Source: Streptomyces aureocirculatus
Lineage (GTDB): Bacteria > Actinomycetota > Actinomycetes > Streptomycetales > Streptomycetaceae
Reading direction: 5' to 3'
Length of the DNA stretch: 64,000 nucleotides
Assembly: GCF_000720475.1 (NCBI RefSeq)
Contig: NZ_JOAP01000032.1
Span: forward strand, 62,001-126,000
Below are positions 26,085 to 35,940 of the stretch, piece after piece. Below the pieces are notes generated by a model, which searched no databases, was not told the origin of the DNA, and worked only from the letters and a program-made list of their open reading frames with translations. Every line of letters begins with the position of its first letter. Position 1 is the stretch's first letter. A program made the position numbers and the translations under genes.

Positions 26085-26780
26085 TCAGCGTGTGGTCACG
26101 AAGACGTGGGCCGCGGTCCGCAGAGGGAGTTCGGCGGCGGCCTCCCCGCCGTCGCCGACCAGCACACCGTCCGGTGAGGACGTCACCTTCACGACCGCGC
26201 CGGGCCTGACCCCGGCGTGCCGCAGGGTGTGCATGAGCTCGCGGTCGGTCTGGATCAGCTCCCCGATGCGCCGTACGACCGCACTCGCGCCGTCGCGCCC
26301 GGGCACCAGGTCGCTGAGGCTGACGGTGCTCTCCCCGGCGGAGGAACGCGTGGTGGTCTCCTTGCCGAGTTCCTCCAGGCCCGGGATCGGGTTGCCGTAG
26401 GGCGATTCCGTCGGGTGCCGCAGCAGCTCGAAGAGGCGGCGTTCGACGGCTTCGCTCATCACGTGCTCCCAGCGGCAGGCTTCGGCGTGGACCTGCTCCC
26501 ACTCGAGCCCGATGACGTCGACGAGCAGACACTCCGCGAGCCGGTGCTTGCGCATCACGCGCGTCGCGAGGCGCCGCCCGTCCTCGGTCAGTTCCAGGTG
26601 CCGGTCACCGGCCACGTGCAGCAGATGGTCCCGCTCCATACGTGCGACGGTCTGGCTGACCGTGGGTCCGCTCTGGTCCAGGCGCTCGGCGATGCGGGCG
26701 CGCAGGGGGACCACGCCTTCCTCCTCGAGTTCCAGGACGGTGCGGAGATACATCTCCGTGGTGTCGATGAGGTGGGTCAT
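26085..26780 (-). CDS. DtxR/IdeR family iron-dependent repressor (DmdR-like)
   Basis: 231 residues, normal for the family. An N-terminal winged helix (SGPTVSQTVARMERDHLL) precedes the metal-binding domain, and all metal ligands of DtxR fall at the same numbers: Met10, His79, Glu83, His98, Cys102 (ACRWEH), Glu105 and His106. A C-terminal SH3-like domain (GAVVKVTSSPDGVLVG) follows. With Fe(II) such proteins bind TTAGGTTAGGCT-type boxes, of which three are seen in this window (28922, 61625, 63410). Eight bases separate it from the PEBP-like gene upstream, so they form an operon. Streptomyces often have two DmdR proteins; which one this is cannot be told. Confidence 0.95.
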   Translation of the reverse strand: MTHLIDTTEMYLRTVLELEEEGVVPLRARIAERLDQSGPTVSQTVARMERDHLLHVAGDRHLELTEDGRRLATRVMRKHRLAECLLVDVIGLEWEQVHAEACRWEHVMSEAVERRLFELLRHPTESPYGNPIPGLEELGKETTTRSSAGESTVSLSDLVPGRDGASAVVRRIGELIQTDRELMHTLRHAGVRPGAVVKVTSSPDGVLVGDGGEAAAELPLRTAAHVFVTTR

Positions 26781-26788
26781 ACCGTTGG

Positions 26789-27334
26789 TCAGGCGGGGGT
26801 GTCGGTGAGGGTCTCGGCGGTGGCGGTCAGGACCGCGCGGCCGAGTATGTGGCCGGCCATGGTGAAGCCGAGGACGGCCGGGGTCGCGTCCGCCGGGACG
26901 CCGATGGACTCCACGTCGAGGGCGTGCACCACGACGAAGTAGCGGTGCGGGCCGTGTCCGGCGGGCGGGGCGGCGCCGAGGTAACGGGCGGCGCGGGCGT
27001 CGTTGGGCAGTTGGAAGGCGCCCTCGGGCAGGCCCGCGCCGGTGTCGTCGCCCGCTCCCTCGGGCAGTTCGGTGACGGTGGCGGGGATGTCGGCGACCGC
27101 CCAGTGCCAGAACCCGGACCCGGTGGGGGCGTCGGGGTCGTAGACGGTCACGGCGTAGCTCTTGGTGCCTTCGGGGGCGCCGCTCCAGGAGAGCTGCGGG
27201 GAGAGGTCCTTCCCGCCGGGGACACCGGCGGAGAGCTGCTCGGGCGACCAGGGGGCGCCTTCGCTGACGGTGGTGCTGGTGACGGTGAAGGAGGCCGCCT
27301 CGGGGAGGCGGGCGAACGGGTCGTTGGCGCTCAT
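26789..27334 (-). CDS. YbhB/YbcL (PEBP, Raf kinase inhibitor-like) family protein
   Basis: 181 residues from the ATG at 27334, with AAAGGAA upstream; upstream in-frame sequence runs into the divergent promoter. PEBP motifs are clear: LSPQLSWSGAPEGTKSYAVTVYDPDAPTG in part, FWHWAVADIP, and GHGPHRYFVVVHALD. Bacterial members are small cytoplasmic or periplasmic proteins of unknown ligand; no signal peptide here. It is transcribed before the DtxR-type gene and divergently from a GntR regulator. Confidence 0.92.
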   Translation of the reverse strand: MSANDPFARLPEAASFTVTSTTVSEGAPWSPEQLSAGVPGGKDLSPQLSWSGAPEGTKSYAVTVYDPDAPTGSGFWHWAVADIPATVTELPEGAGDDTGAGLPEGAFQLPNDARAARYLGAAPPAGHGPHRYFVVVHALDVESIGVPADATPAVLGFTMAGHILGRAVLTATAETLTDTPA

Positions 27335-27431
27335 CGCGTCGTTCCTTTCAGGCCGTGCTACGTGCTGGGTGGTGGCGCGTCGAGTGGACGAGGAGGCGTC
27401 TGTCGGCGCCGATGAATCGACCATAACATGG

Positions 27432-27443
27432 ATAATCGATTAT
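27432..27443. promoter_or_regulatory. AT-rich palindrome ATAATCGATTAT in the ybhB/gntR divergent promoter
   Basis: A perfect 12-bp dyad within a strikingly AT-rich patch (27421-27462), flanked by two ATGGAT direct repeats. It is 26 bp before the GntR-type ATG and 98 bp before the PEBP-like ATG. A second dyad, ATGACGTCAT (27461-27470), overlaps the gntR start. Autoregulation by the GntR protein is the simplest reading. Confidence 0.55.
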
Positions 27444-27468
27444 TAAATGGATCGTCTATGATGACGTC

Positions 27469-28155
27469 ATGACTCAGACGGCCGGTACCTCGACCTCGGC
27501 GGGGAAGCAGATGCTCTCCGAGCAGGTCCACGCACGCCTGCGGGACGCGATCATGCGCGGGGAGTACGCCCCCGGTGACGCCCTCAAGCCCCAGGACCTC
27601 GCCAAGGAGCAGGGTGTGAGCCTCGCTGTCGTGCGCGAGGCGCTCGTACGGGTGGTCGGTGAGGGCCTCGCGGACCGGTTGCCCAATCGCGGCTTCGCCG
27701 TCCCGGCCTTCTCCGACCGCCGCTGGCAGGAGATCGCGGAAGCCCGCCGGGCCGTGGAACCCGTCATGCTGCGCATGTCCATCGAGCGCGGCGACGTCGA
27801 CTGGGAGGCGCGTGTGCGGGCGGCGCACCACCGTCTGGCCCGGACGCAGCCGTATGTGCAGGGGGAGGGGGAGTACTACAGCGACGCCTGGTCAGAGGCG
27901 CATCGGCTCTTTCATCGCGCCCTGTTGGAGGGGTGTGGCAACCCCGTACTCCTGGAGACCTTCGACCGTATGTGGATCGCGAGCGAGCTGGCCCGCCGCT
28001 GGTCGGCGCTGCGGCGGCCGGACCGGGACGGCGCGCGGGAGCACCGCCGCCTGGAGGAAACCGCGCTGGCACGCGACGCCGACACCGCGGCCGAGGTGCT
28101 GGCCCAGCACCTCACCTTGACCGCGACAGGCCTGACCGACCGCGCCGACCACTGA
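27469..28155 (+). CDS. GntR family (FadR/FCD) transcriptional regulator
   Basis: 228 residues. GntR winged helix near the N-terminus (LSEQVHARLRDAIMRGEYAPGDALKPQDLA, read in parts; VSLAVVREALVRVVGEGL) and an all-helical FCD ligand domain (EIAEARRAVEPVMLRM, DAWSEAHRLFHRALLEGCGNPVLLET, EHRRLEETALARDADTAAEVLAQHL) with the His/Asp pattern of metal-assisted ligand sites. Ligand unknown. The AT-rich palindrome just upstream is a candidate operator. Confidence 0.93.
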   Translation: MTQTAGTSTSAGKQMLSEQVHARLRDAIMRGEYAPGDALKPQDLAKEQGVSLAVVREALVRVVGEGLADRLPNRGFAVPAFSDRRWQEIAEARRAVEPVMLRMSIERGDVDWEARVRAAHHRLARTQPYVQGEGEYYSDAWSEAHRLFHRALLEGCGNPVLLETFDRMWIASELARRWSALRRPDRDGAREHRRLEETALARDADTAAEVLAQHLTLTATGLTDRADH

Positions 28156-28176
28156 CCTCCCGGGGTGAGGCGCCCC

Positions 28177-28881
28177 TCAGGCGAGCAGATGGTTGCGGTG
28201 GGAGGCGCGGCGGGCCGAGGCGAGGAGGCCGCGGATCTGCGGTCCCGCCTGGTCGATGTGGCTGATGGGGGTGGCGAACGGGAGCCGGGTGTCCAGGTGT
28301 GTGGTGGGGTGCTCCAGGCGGAGGGTCAACCCGTAGCGGTCGAGGGCCAGGGGGACCGCGCGCACCAAGTCCCGCGTCGGCCGGGGCTGCACGAGGCGGA
28401 CCAGGAGAGGGACGAGTTCGTGGTGCTCGTCCACGAGGTGCGTCAGCATGTCCGCCTCCTCGCGTGCGATCGGGTCCGGGGCGGCTGCCATGAGTTCGTC
28501 CAGCGTGACGAAGTGGCGGCCCTCGCTGTCCTCCAGGAGTGCCTGGCCGAACTCCATGCAGGCACTCTCGTGCGACTCGCCGTCGTAGGGCGCCGCGAGG
28601 AGCCCGGTGAGGGTGACTCGGGCGCGCAGTCGGTCGCGGGCGGCGGTCGGTGCGATGTCGGTGAGTTCGAGGCGGACCGGGAGACGGCCGTGCGGCGTGG
28701 CAGGGGCACTCTCCGGGGGAGCGTGCAGGTGCATGTGTCCCATCGCCCCCGCGCCGTCGAGCCGGTGGACTTCGGTGTGGCACCCGTCGCTCACCACGGT
28801 CATCGACCGCGCCGCGAGCAGGATGGACCGCACGCGCTCGGCGGGGTTCGGTCGTGTGACGCGGGCGCTGTGTGGACGCAT
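28177..28881 (-). CDS. DUF2470-type protein, iron-box controlled
   Basis: 234 residues from the ATG at 28881, preceded by GGAG; the longer reading to 28920 reaches the iron box. The C-terminal half resembles DUF2470 domains linked to heme-utilisation (HugZ-like) proteins: EEADMLTHLVDEHHELVPLL and RPTRDLVRAVPLALDRYGLTLRLEH. The N-terminal half (HSARVTRPNPAERVRSILLAARSMTVV...LPVRLELTDIAP) looks like a split-barrel flavin-like fold. An iron-starvation role, perhaps heme or siderophore-iron handling, is inferred from the box 41-59 bp upstream. Confidence 0.75.
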   Translation of the reverse strand: MRPHSARVTRPNPAERVRSILLAARSMTVVSDGCHTEVHRLDGAGAMGHMHLHAPPESAPATPHGRLPVRLELTDIAPTAARDRLRARVTLTGLLAAPYDGESHESACMEFGQALLEDSEGRHFVTLDELMAAAPDPIAREEADMLTHLVDEHHELVPLLVRLVQPRPTRDLVRAVPLALDRYGLTLRLEHPTTHLDTRLPFATPISHIDQAGPQIRGLLASARRASHRNHLLA

Positions 28882-28921
28882 CCAGAATCTCCAGGGGCGT
28901 GGAAGAGGCTCAGCTACCAAG

Positions 28922-28940
28922 TTAGGTAAGGCAAACCTAA
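28922..28940. promoter_or_regulatory. DmdR/DtxR iron box upstream of the DUF2470 gene
   Basis: TTAGGTAAGGCAAACCTAA matches the published DmdR consensus TTAGGTTAGGCTCACCTAA (from memory) at 16 of 19 positions, with perfect TTAGGT/ACCTAA half-sites. It lies 41-59 bp before the DUF2470 ATG, in promoter range. Confidence 0.85.
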
Positions 28941-29010
28941 CCTACTCGCATTCGGATGTGATCACCCCAGGGGGTCCCCGGCGTCTGCTGTTCCTCCAGT
29001 CGGGCGGCGA

Positions 29011-29838
29011 CTACGCAGCCCAGTGCGCGGGGTGCTCCAGGGGGCTCGACACCTTTGTCCGGGCGTCGCCGCGTGCGGCGTTGAGCTGCGGCTGGGTGAG
29101 GAAGAGGGCCCCTGTCAGGTCCGCCCCGGACAGGTTCGTGTCGCGCATGTCCGCGCCGATCAGGTCGGCGTCGCGCAGGTCGGCGTCCGACAGGTCGGCG
29201 GCGATGAGGAGCGCGCCGCGCATGCTGGCGCCCCGCAGCTTCGCGCCGCTGAGGCGCGCGCCCATCAGGTTGGCGCCGCGGTGGTTCTTCTTGCGTCCGG
29301 GGACCGCGGCGCGGGCCAGCTCGCCGGCGCGCAGCAGCAGCGGGTTCACCTCGCCGCGCAGCGCGTTCACATCCACGTCGCGCACCGCCTCCGCGGTGTC
29401 CCGGGTCAACCCGTCGATCAGGTCGTACGCGCGCCGCAGGTCCCGGTGCACGGGCCGGGCCGCGGCCAGGTCCAGGGCCTGGGCGGTGTACTTCAGGAGC
29501 TCGTGGAGCTGCCGCATGACGGGGAAGACCTCGTGCATCGCACGCGTGGAGTCCGGGTCCTCCCGCCAACTGACGCCCTTGAAGGTGACCTGGGAGACCT
29601 TCTGGCCCGCACCGAAGCAGTCGAACACCGTGCAGCCGTTGTATCCCTTGTCGCGCAGCCGCTCGTGGATCCCGCAGCCGAAGTCCTGCCTGAGGTTGCC
29701 GCACGGCGTCCCCGCGGCCTTGTCCACCGGGAAGTCCGACGAGCGCGAGAACGGCAGCGCGACACAGCAAAGCCCGAAGCAGTTGCCGCAGTCGGCCTTC
29801 AGCTCGGTGTGATCGGCGTGCGAGGTGCGCTCGGACAA
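29011..29838 (-). CDS. Cys-rich/pentapeptide-repeat protein
   Basis: 275 residues from the TTG at 29838, chosen because AGGAG lies exactly 8 bases upstream (29847-29851) and the upstream frame has no better site. The N-terminal 70 residues hold a dense Cys set (ADCGNCFGLCCVALPF, TPCGNL, GCGIHERL, GCTVFDCFG) that could bind a metal or cluster. A helical middle precedes about twelve A(D/N)LxG pentapeptide repeats (GANLMGARLSGAKLRGAS onward), which form a right-handed beta-helix. Function unknown; pentapeptide proteins include DNA-mimic gyrase protectors, but the Cys-rich part argues for a different role. Confidence 0.85.
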   Translation of the reverse strand: MSERTSHADHTELKADCGNCFGLCCVALPFSRSSDFPVDKAAGTPCGNLRQDFGCGIHERLRDKGYNGCTVFDCFGAGQKVSQVTFKGVSWREDPDSTRAMHEVFPVMRQLHELLKYTAQALDLAAARPVHRDLRRAYDLIDGLTRDTAEAVRDVDVNALRGEVNPLLLRAGELARAAVPGRKKNHRGANLMGARLSGAKLRGASMRGALLIAADLSDADLRDADLIGADMRDTNLSGADLTGALFLTQPQLNAARGDARTKVSSPLEHPAHWAA

Positions 29839-29990
29839 GACGGTGACTCCTGAGGGTGCGGTTCCTTTTTGGTGCTCGTTGCCTCTCCATTGTCCCCTCG
29901 GGCGAGCGGGCACCTGTGGCTGGGGCGTACGACTGCCCGTAGGCCAAAAAGGTGTGCAGTCTACCCTGCCCTTCGGATACGTTCGCGCTC

Positions 29991-30839
29991 GTGGACGAGT
30001 CAGCGCTCCTCGAACTCTCCGACGGCCCCGTGACCCGAGGCCGCCTCACCGGTGACCTGGCCTCGCTCGGCCTGGCCGTCGGCGACGTCGTGATGTTCCA
30101 CACCCAGATGTCCGCGATCGGGTACGTGGCCGGCGGCTCCCAGACACTCATCGGCGCCCTGCGGGATGTCGTGGGGGAGCGGGGGACCCTGATGGTGACC
30201 TGCGGCTGGAACGACGCCCCGCCCTACGACTTCACCGACTGGCCGGAGGCTTGGCAGGACGCGCTGCGCCGTGAGCACCCCGCGTACGACCCCGCCCTGA
30301 GCGAGGCCGACCACAGCTACGGACGACTCCCGGAGGCGCTGCGCCGCCAGTTGGGTGCCGTCCGCAGCAGGCACCCCGACGCGAGCTTCGCGGCGCTCGG
30401 TGCCCAGGCGGACGCGCTGATGGCGGAGCACCCCTGGGACGACCCGCACGGCCCCGACAGCCCGCTGGCCAGGCTCACCGCTCTGGGCGGCCGGGTCCTC
30501 CTGCTCGGCGCACCGCTCGACTCCCTGACCCTGTTGCACCACGCCGAGGCGCTGGCCGACGCTCCCGGCAAGCGTTTCGTGGACTACGAGCAGCCGATCA
30601 CTGTGGAAGGGGAGCGGGTCTGGCGCCGCTTCCACGACATCGACTCCCAGGACGGGGCCTTCGACTATTCCCCGGTGGTACCGGAGGGCCAGTGGCCCTT
30701 CGAGGCGATCGGCCGCGCCATGGTCGAATCCGGGATCGGCAGGAAAGGCAGGGTCGGCGCGGCGGAGAGCTACCTGTTCGAGGCCGAGGAGGTCGTCCGC
30801 TTCGGCGTCGCCTGGATCGAGACGAAGCTTCGCAGGTAG
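29991..30839 (+). CDS. Aminoglycoside 3-N-acetyltransferase-like (AAC(3)/YokD family) protein
   Basis: 282 residues from the GTG at 29991. Family landmarks include LGLAVGDVVMFHTQMSAIG, ERGTLMVTCGWNDAPPYDF, SYGRLPEALRRQLGAVRSRHPDASFAALG, GRVLLLGAPLDSLTLLHHAE and the C-terminal GRKGRVGAAESYLFEAEEVV. The family transfers acetyl from acetyl-CoA to the 3-amino group of aminoglycosides, though many Streptomyces copies may serve other amines. No ribosome site is visible, so a leaderless message is possible. Actual resistance is not provable here. Confidence 0.88.
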   Translation: MDESALLELSDGPVTRGRLTGDLASLGLAVGDVVMFHTQMSAIGYVAGGSQTLIGALRDVVGERGTLMVTCGWNDAPPYDFTDWPEAWQDALRREHPAYDPALSEADHSYGRLPEALRRQLGAVRSRHPDASFAALGAQADALMAEHPWDDPHGPDSPLARLTALGGRVLLLGAPLDSLTLLHHAEALADAPGKRFVDYEQPITVEGERVWRRFHDIDSQDGAFDYSPVVPEGQWPFEAIGRAMVESGIGRKGRVGAAESYLFEAEEVVRFGVAWIETKLRR

Positions 30840-31117
30840 CCCAGTAGAGGTTCCGCGTCGCGAGCGTGACCGAGCCGTTCGCGGCGTTCCGACGTCCCCG
30901 ACGTGGCGGTCGTGCGGTCGTGGTATGCCAGGGGCAACCCTGGCCGACGACTGCCCCACCCCCGGGGGGGGCATCCGCGGCGGAGAAAGCGCCTCTTCTG
31001 CCCGGGATGGCGCGGGGCAAACGTCAAGGTGCGGCAGAACCCGCCGCATGCGCGGACCTCGTGGCCGGTGGTTGACATCGGCGTAGCCCCAGGGCTGAGC
31101 GAGGCGTTGCGCTGGAT
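30840..31117. other. Stretch without a recognised gene
   Basis: No ORF with convincing start, composition or motifs, no tRNA fold and no clear terminator dyad was seen, apart from a CCCCGGGG-like run near 30955-30968. It may hold the promoter of whatever follows. Confidence 0.5.
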
Positions 31118-31318
31118 ATGGAAAGCGATGACGTTCCGGCCGAGATCCACGCCCAGCTCCTCGGAGCTTACTGGCTCGATTCCCCCTACCTCGAACAGTC
31201 GCCGTGCTGCTGCACCCTCAACCGCCCCGCCCGGCCCCAGGCAATGGTGCTCCGCTCCACCCTGCTCGGCCTTGCCTGTCTGGCTCTGACACTGAGTCTT
31301 GCCGCGGTCTGGGCGTAG
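31118..31318 (+). CDS. Possible small membrane peptide (hypothetical)
   Basis: 66 codons with fairly GC-rich third positions. The C-terminal half is a single hydrophobic segment (MVLRSTLLGLACLALTLSL) after a Cys triplet (SPCCC). No ribosome site of quality and no family recognised. It could be chance reading in non-coding DNA. Confidence 0.3.
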   Translation: MESDDVPAEIHAQLLGAYWLDSPYLEQSPCCCTLNRPARPQAMVLRSTLLGLACLALTLSLAAVWA

Positions 31319-31384
31319 CCCAGCGGCACAGCCGTTCTCGGTGACCAGCCTCTGTCCGAGCCGGGCTGTCGCTAGCCTGAGGGC

Positions 31385-31564
31385 GTGGACATCACGCGAA
31401 CAGAGTGCCCGCAGTGCGGCTCGGAGGTGACCGGCCTCAACGGTCGCTACGCGTGCGCGCTGTGCGGGTGGGTGAACCACTGGTCACAGGGCACCGCGGA
31501 CCTCCCCGGAGCCGACGAGGACCCGGACGGACCCGACCCCGACATCGCCGCACTGCCGGGGTGA
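31385..31564 (+). CDS. Small zinc-ribbon protein
   Basis: 59 residues from a GTG start, too short for many gene finders. Two CxxC knuckles, ECPQCGSE and YACALCGWVNHW, 15 residues apart make a zinc ribbon; the tail is acidic (GADEDPDGPDPD). Very similar small proteins occur in other Streptomyces (recollection). Role unknown. It is convergent with the GNAT gene that ends at 31636. Confidence 0.75.
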   Translation: MDITRTECPQCGSEVTGLNGRYACALCGWVNHWSQGTADLPGADEDPDGPDPDIAALPG

Positions 31565-31635
31565 TCGAGACCCGCGAGGCCGTCCTGGTCCTGAGGCCCA
31601 TACCGCTCCGGCAGATCCCGCCACGGCGCACCCGT

Positions 31636-32511
31636 TCAGGCGGCTCGGCTGACGTCCAGCCGTTCGGACGACGGCTCGTATCCAGCCGCCCTGTACGTGG
31701 CGACGGCGGCGGCGTTCGCGCTCGGGGTGCTGACGAGTGCGCTTGATGCGCCCAGTTCACGCAGCGCCGCCGCAGCGGCGACGCTGATCGCCGTCCCGTA
31801 TCCGCGACCGCGATGGTCGGCGTGCACGCCCACCGGCTCCAGCAGACCGGGCTTGCCGGGCCCGGCCGACCAGACCGTCGCCGCGGCCACCGCGTTGTCC
31901 TGGTCGTCGTAGCCGATCAGGCAGCGGGCGTCGGCGTAGACCGGCCCGGCCGCGAGGACGTGCCAGATCTCCTCGGTGAACGCCGGGCTGCCGAACGCCG
32001 AGCGGTGCACCGCGGTCCGCACCCCCGCCGTCTCCGGACCGGCTACCTCGATCCGCAGGCCGGAGTCCTTCACCGGCTCGGAGAGGTCGTGGCGCAGCGG
32101 CGTCCACGGCTCGTCCGGATGCCAGCCCGCCGCCAAGAGGACCTCGCGCAGCAGGGCGCCGTCGGGGATTTCGAGGGCGACCTTCCCGGGCGGCAGGACC
32201 CCGCGCTCCGGATCATCGAGGTCCGCCAGCAGTTGGCGCGCCAGGTTACCGTCCTGTCGCAGGTCCGGCGCGGTCGTCAGGCGCAGCACATCAGGGGCGT
32301 CCAGGTATCCGACGGCAATGATCCGGCCGTTCACGCTCCAGGTGCGGACGGCCCCGGCCAGCCTCTGCGCGCCCAGTGCCCAGGCCCAGCCGAGGTCTCC
32401 CGGATGCAGTTGCAGCGGCGCGCGGTCGTCCTGCCATGCGCGAAGGTCAGCCACGGCCCCGGTCAGCCCGTCGACACCGGGCTCGTTCAGAACGATCGTC
32501 ATGCCCCGCAT
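31636..32511 (-). CDS. GNAT family N-acetyltransferase
   Basis: 291 residues; starts at 32511 and 32502 are both possible. The C-terminal domain has the acetyl-CoA motif LLEPVGVHADHRGRGYGTAISVAAAAAL followed by SSALVSTPSANAAAVATYRAAGYEP, a typical GNAT ending. The N-terminal 130 residues (DLGWAWALGAQRLAGAVRTWSVNGRII) look like a second, degenerate GNAT fold. Substrate unknown. Confidence 0.85.
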   Translation of the reverse strand: MRGMTIVLNEPGVDGLTGAVADLRAWQDDRAPLQLHPGDLGWAWALGAQRLAGAVRTWSVNGRIIAVGYLDAPDVLRLTTAPDLRQDGNLARQLLADLDDPERGVLPPGKVALEIPDGALLREVLLAAGWHPDEPWTPLRHDLSEPVKDSGLRIEVAGPETAGVRTAVHRSAFGSPAFTEEIWHVLAAGPVYADARCLIGYDDQDNAVAAATVWSAGPGKPGLLEPVGVHADHRGRGYGTAISVAAAAALRELGASSALVSTPSANAAAVATYRAAGYEPSSERLDVSRAA

Positions 32512-32614
32512 CTCACATCATCACGGCGACCGGCCGCACCTGGTTTTGCTCAGCCGGTCAGAGCGACAGGACACACCCCGGGCGGACGCCGGTGCGTGGG
32601 ATCGCGTGCGCGCC

Positions 32615-33343
32615 TCAGGACGCGTCGAGTCGGGCGGCCAGATCGGCCAGGTCGTCGGCGTACACGTCGAACCGGTCCGCGGTGGTGGGTGGGTCGCCGA
32701 CGGGGCGTGCGACGTAGGCGGTGCGCAGGCCGACGGCCTGTGCCGCGCGCAGGTCCCAGGCGTGGGTGGCCACCATGAGCAGGCGCTCCGGGGGACGTCC
32801 GGTGACGGTGACTGCCAGCTCGTAGACCGCCGGGTCCGGCTTGTAGGTCCGGGCGTCCTCGGCGGACAGGGCCTGGTGCCAGCGGAGCCCGGCGTGCGCG
32901 TTGACTCCCAGGAGCGCCCTCCGGCTCGCGTTGGAGAGCCCGATCAGCGGGAACCGTTCCGCGAGCCGGGCGAGTCCCGTCACGGTGTCGGGCCACGGCG
33001 GAAGCCTGCGACCCGACAGGGCGAGCGCCGTCACGGCGGCCGGGTCGTCGACACCGGCAGTCTCGGCGACGAGCCGGGCCGCCTCCCCGTCGAGTACGTC
33101 GCTGTTGACGTAGGGACGGTCGCCGTCGAGGATGCGACGCTGCTCGCCCTCGATGTGCTGCTGCCACATCGACAGCAACTCCGTGACCCTGGATTCGTCG
33201 GGTGTGGGGCGGAGTGTGCCGATTTCACCGATGGCGGCGCGGATGCCCGTGGGTTCGTCGACGAGCGTGCCGAGTACGTCGAACACGAGGGCGTCGATCT
33301 GCAACTGCGTGCCGGTGTCGGTCTTTGGCCTGAGGTTTGCCAT
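32615..33343 (-). CDS. HAD superfamily, haloacid dehalogenase type II
   Basis: 242 residues. Motif I ALVFDVLGTLVDE carries the nucleophile Asp; motif II is LIGLSNASR; the Lys of TYKPDPAVYELA is motif III; VATHAWDLRAAQAVGLRTAYVAR is motif IV. This pattern is that of L-2-haloacid dehalogenases, which hydrolyse halogenated short acids, though many members have other phosphatase-like substrates. It stands alone, with 182 bp before the eCIS operon end. Confidence 0.88.
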   Translation of the reverse strand: MANLRPKTDTGTQLQIDALVFDVLGTLVDEPTGIRAAIGEIGTLRPTPDESRVTELLSMWQQHIEGEQRRILDGDRPYVNSDVLDGEAARLVAETAGVDDPAAVTALALSGRRLPPWPDTVTGLARLAERFPLIGLSNASRRALLGVNAHAGLRWHQALSAEDARTYKPDPAVYELAVTVTGRPPERLLMVATHAWDLRAAQAVGLRTAYVARPVGDPPTTADRFDVYADDLADLAARLDAS

Positions 33344-33525
33344 AGGTGCGGTGTCTCCTGAGCGATGCGACGACGCAGGGGCGCGAGTGACTGTCGGTCA
33401 AACGCGCCGGGCAGTCGCGGTGATTCCCGTCCCACCCGATCCGATTGTCATGCCCATCCGATGACTTCGGCCCGGTTGCCGACGACGTCGCGGCTGTCGG
33501 CACCACCGGACGGGGTCTCAGGTAC

Positions 33526-35336
<1,811 letters not shown>

Positions 35337-35340
<4 letters not shown>

Positions 35341-35894
35341 CTGTCCAGGGTCCTTTCGGCAGCCGTCACGGAGACGGTGTAGGGCATGTGTGCGGGACGT
35401 GCGGCGGCCACGAGCGCGTCCAGGCGGTGGGTGTCCGCCGGGGTGGGCTCGGGCAGCCGGAGGGCCACGTGGAGGTGGGGGCGGGGAGCGCCGGGGACGG
35501 GGCCGCGGGGGCGCGCGCTCCATGCGGCGCCACCGCTCTCCGTGATCTCTGGTGCGGTGCCGAACGCGAGGCGTACCGCTTCTGACAGGCCGAGCCGGGT
35601 GCCCCGTACGCGGTGCAGGCCGGCCGCGGCGGCAACGGCGGCACGGAGCCGCCGCTCGGGTTCGGTGCCGTCGGTCTCCGCCCCGATCCACGTACCGAGC
35701 CACTGGGCGAAGTCGATCGGGGTGAGGGCGGGGTCGAAGTAGCGGTCCAGGCAGTCGAGCACGTTCAGGATCGGTGCGAGGACCTCGTCGAGCCCGGCGA
35801 CGAAACGCTGGGCGAGGTCGTCGTCGGCGAAGACGGCCGGGAGCATCGTGCCGATGGGGGAGGAGGAGCCGAGGCCGTCGACGGACCCTCTCAT
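35337..35894 (-). CDS. Phage tail protein I-like (gpI) baseplate protein
   Basis: 185 residues. Landmarks: VLAPILNVLDCLDRYFDPALTPIDFAQWLGTWIG, ERRLRAAVAAAAGLHRVRGTRLGLSEAVRLAFG and the late PADTHRLDALVAAARPAHMPYTV. These match the P2 gpI-like tail proteins found in phage-like injection systems, which attach to the J protein at the baseplate edge. It overlaps the CisA-like gene at its 3' end. Confidence 0.85.
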
Positions 35895-35940
35895 CGCAGG
35901 ACCCCCGGGAGCGTCGGGCCGGTCGGGGTCGTCACGGGGC

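Noticed and set aside
29991..30839. Calling this gene a proven aminoglycoside resistance determinant
   Set aside because: Fold-level similarity to AAC(3) only; substrate cannot be read from sequence and no antibiotic cluster with aminoglycoside genes is in view.
30770..31480. 236-codon minus-strand ORF in the gap after the AAC(3)-like gene
   Set aside because: No start site, no domain, and it overlaps the 3' part of the AAC(3) gene and the zinc-ribbon gene.
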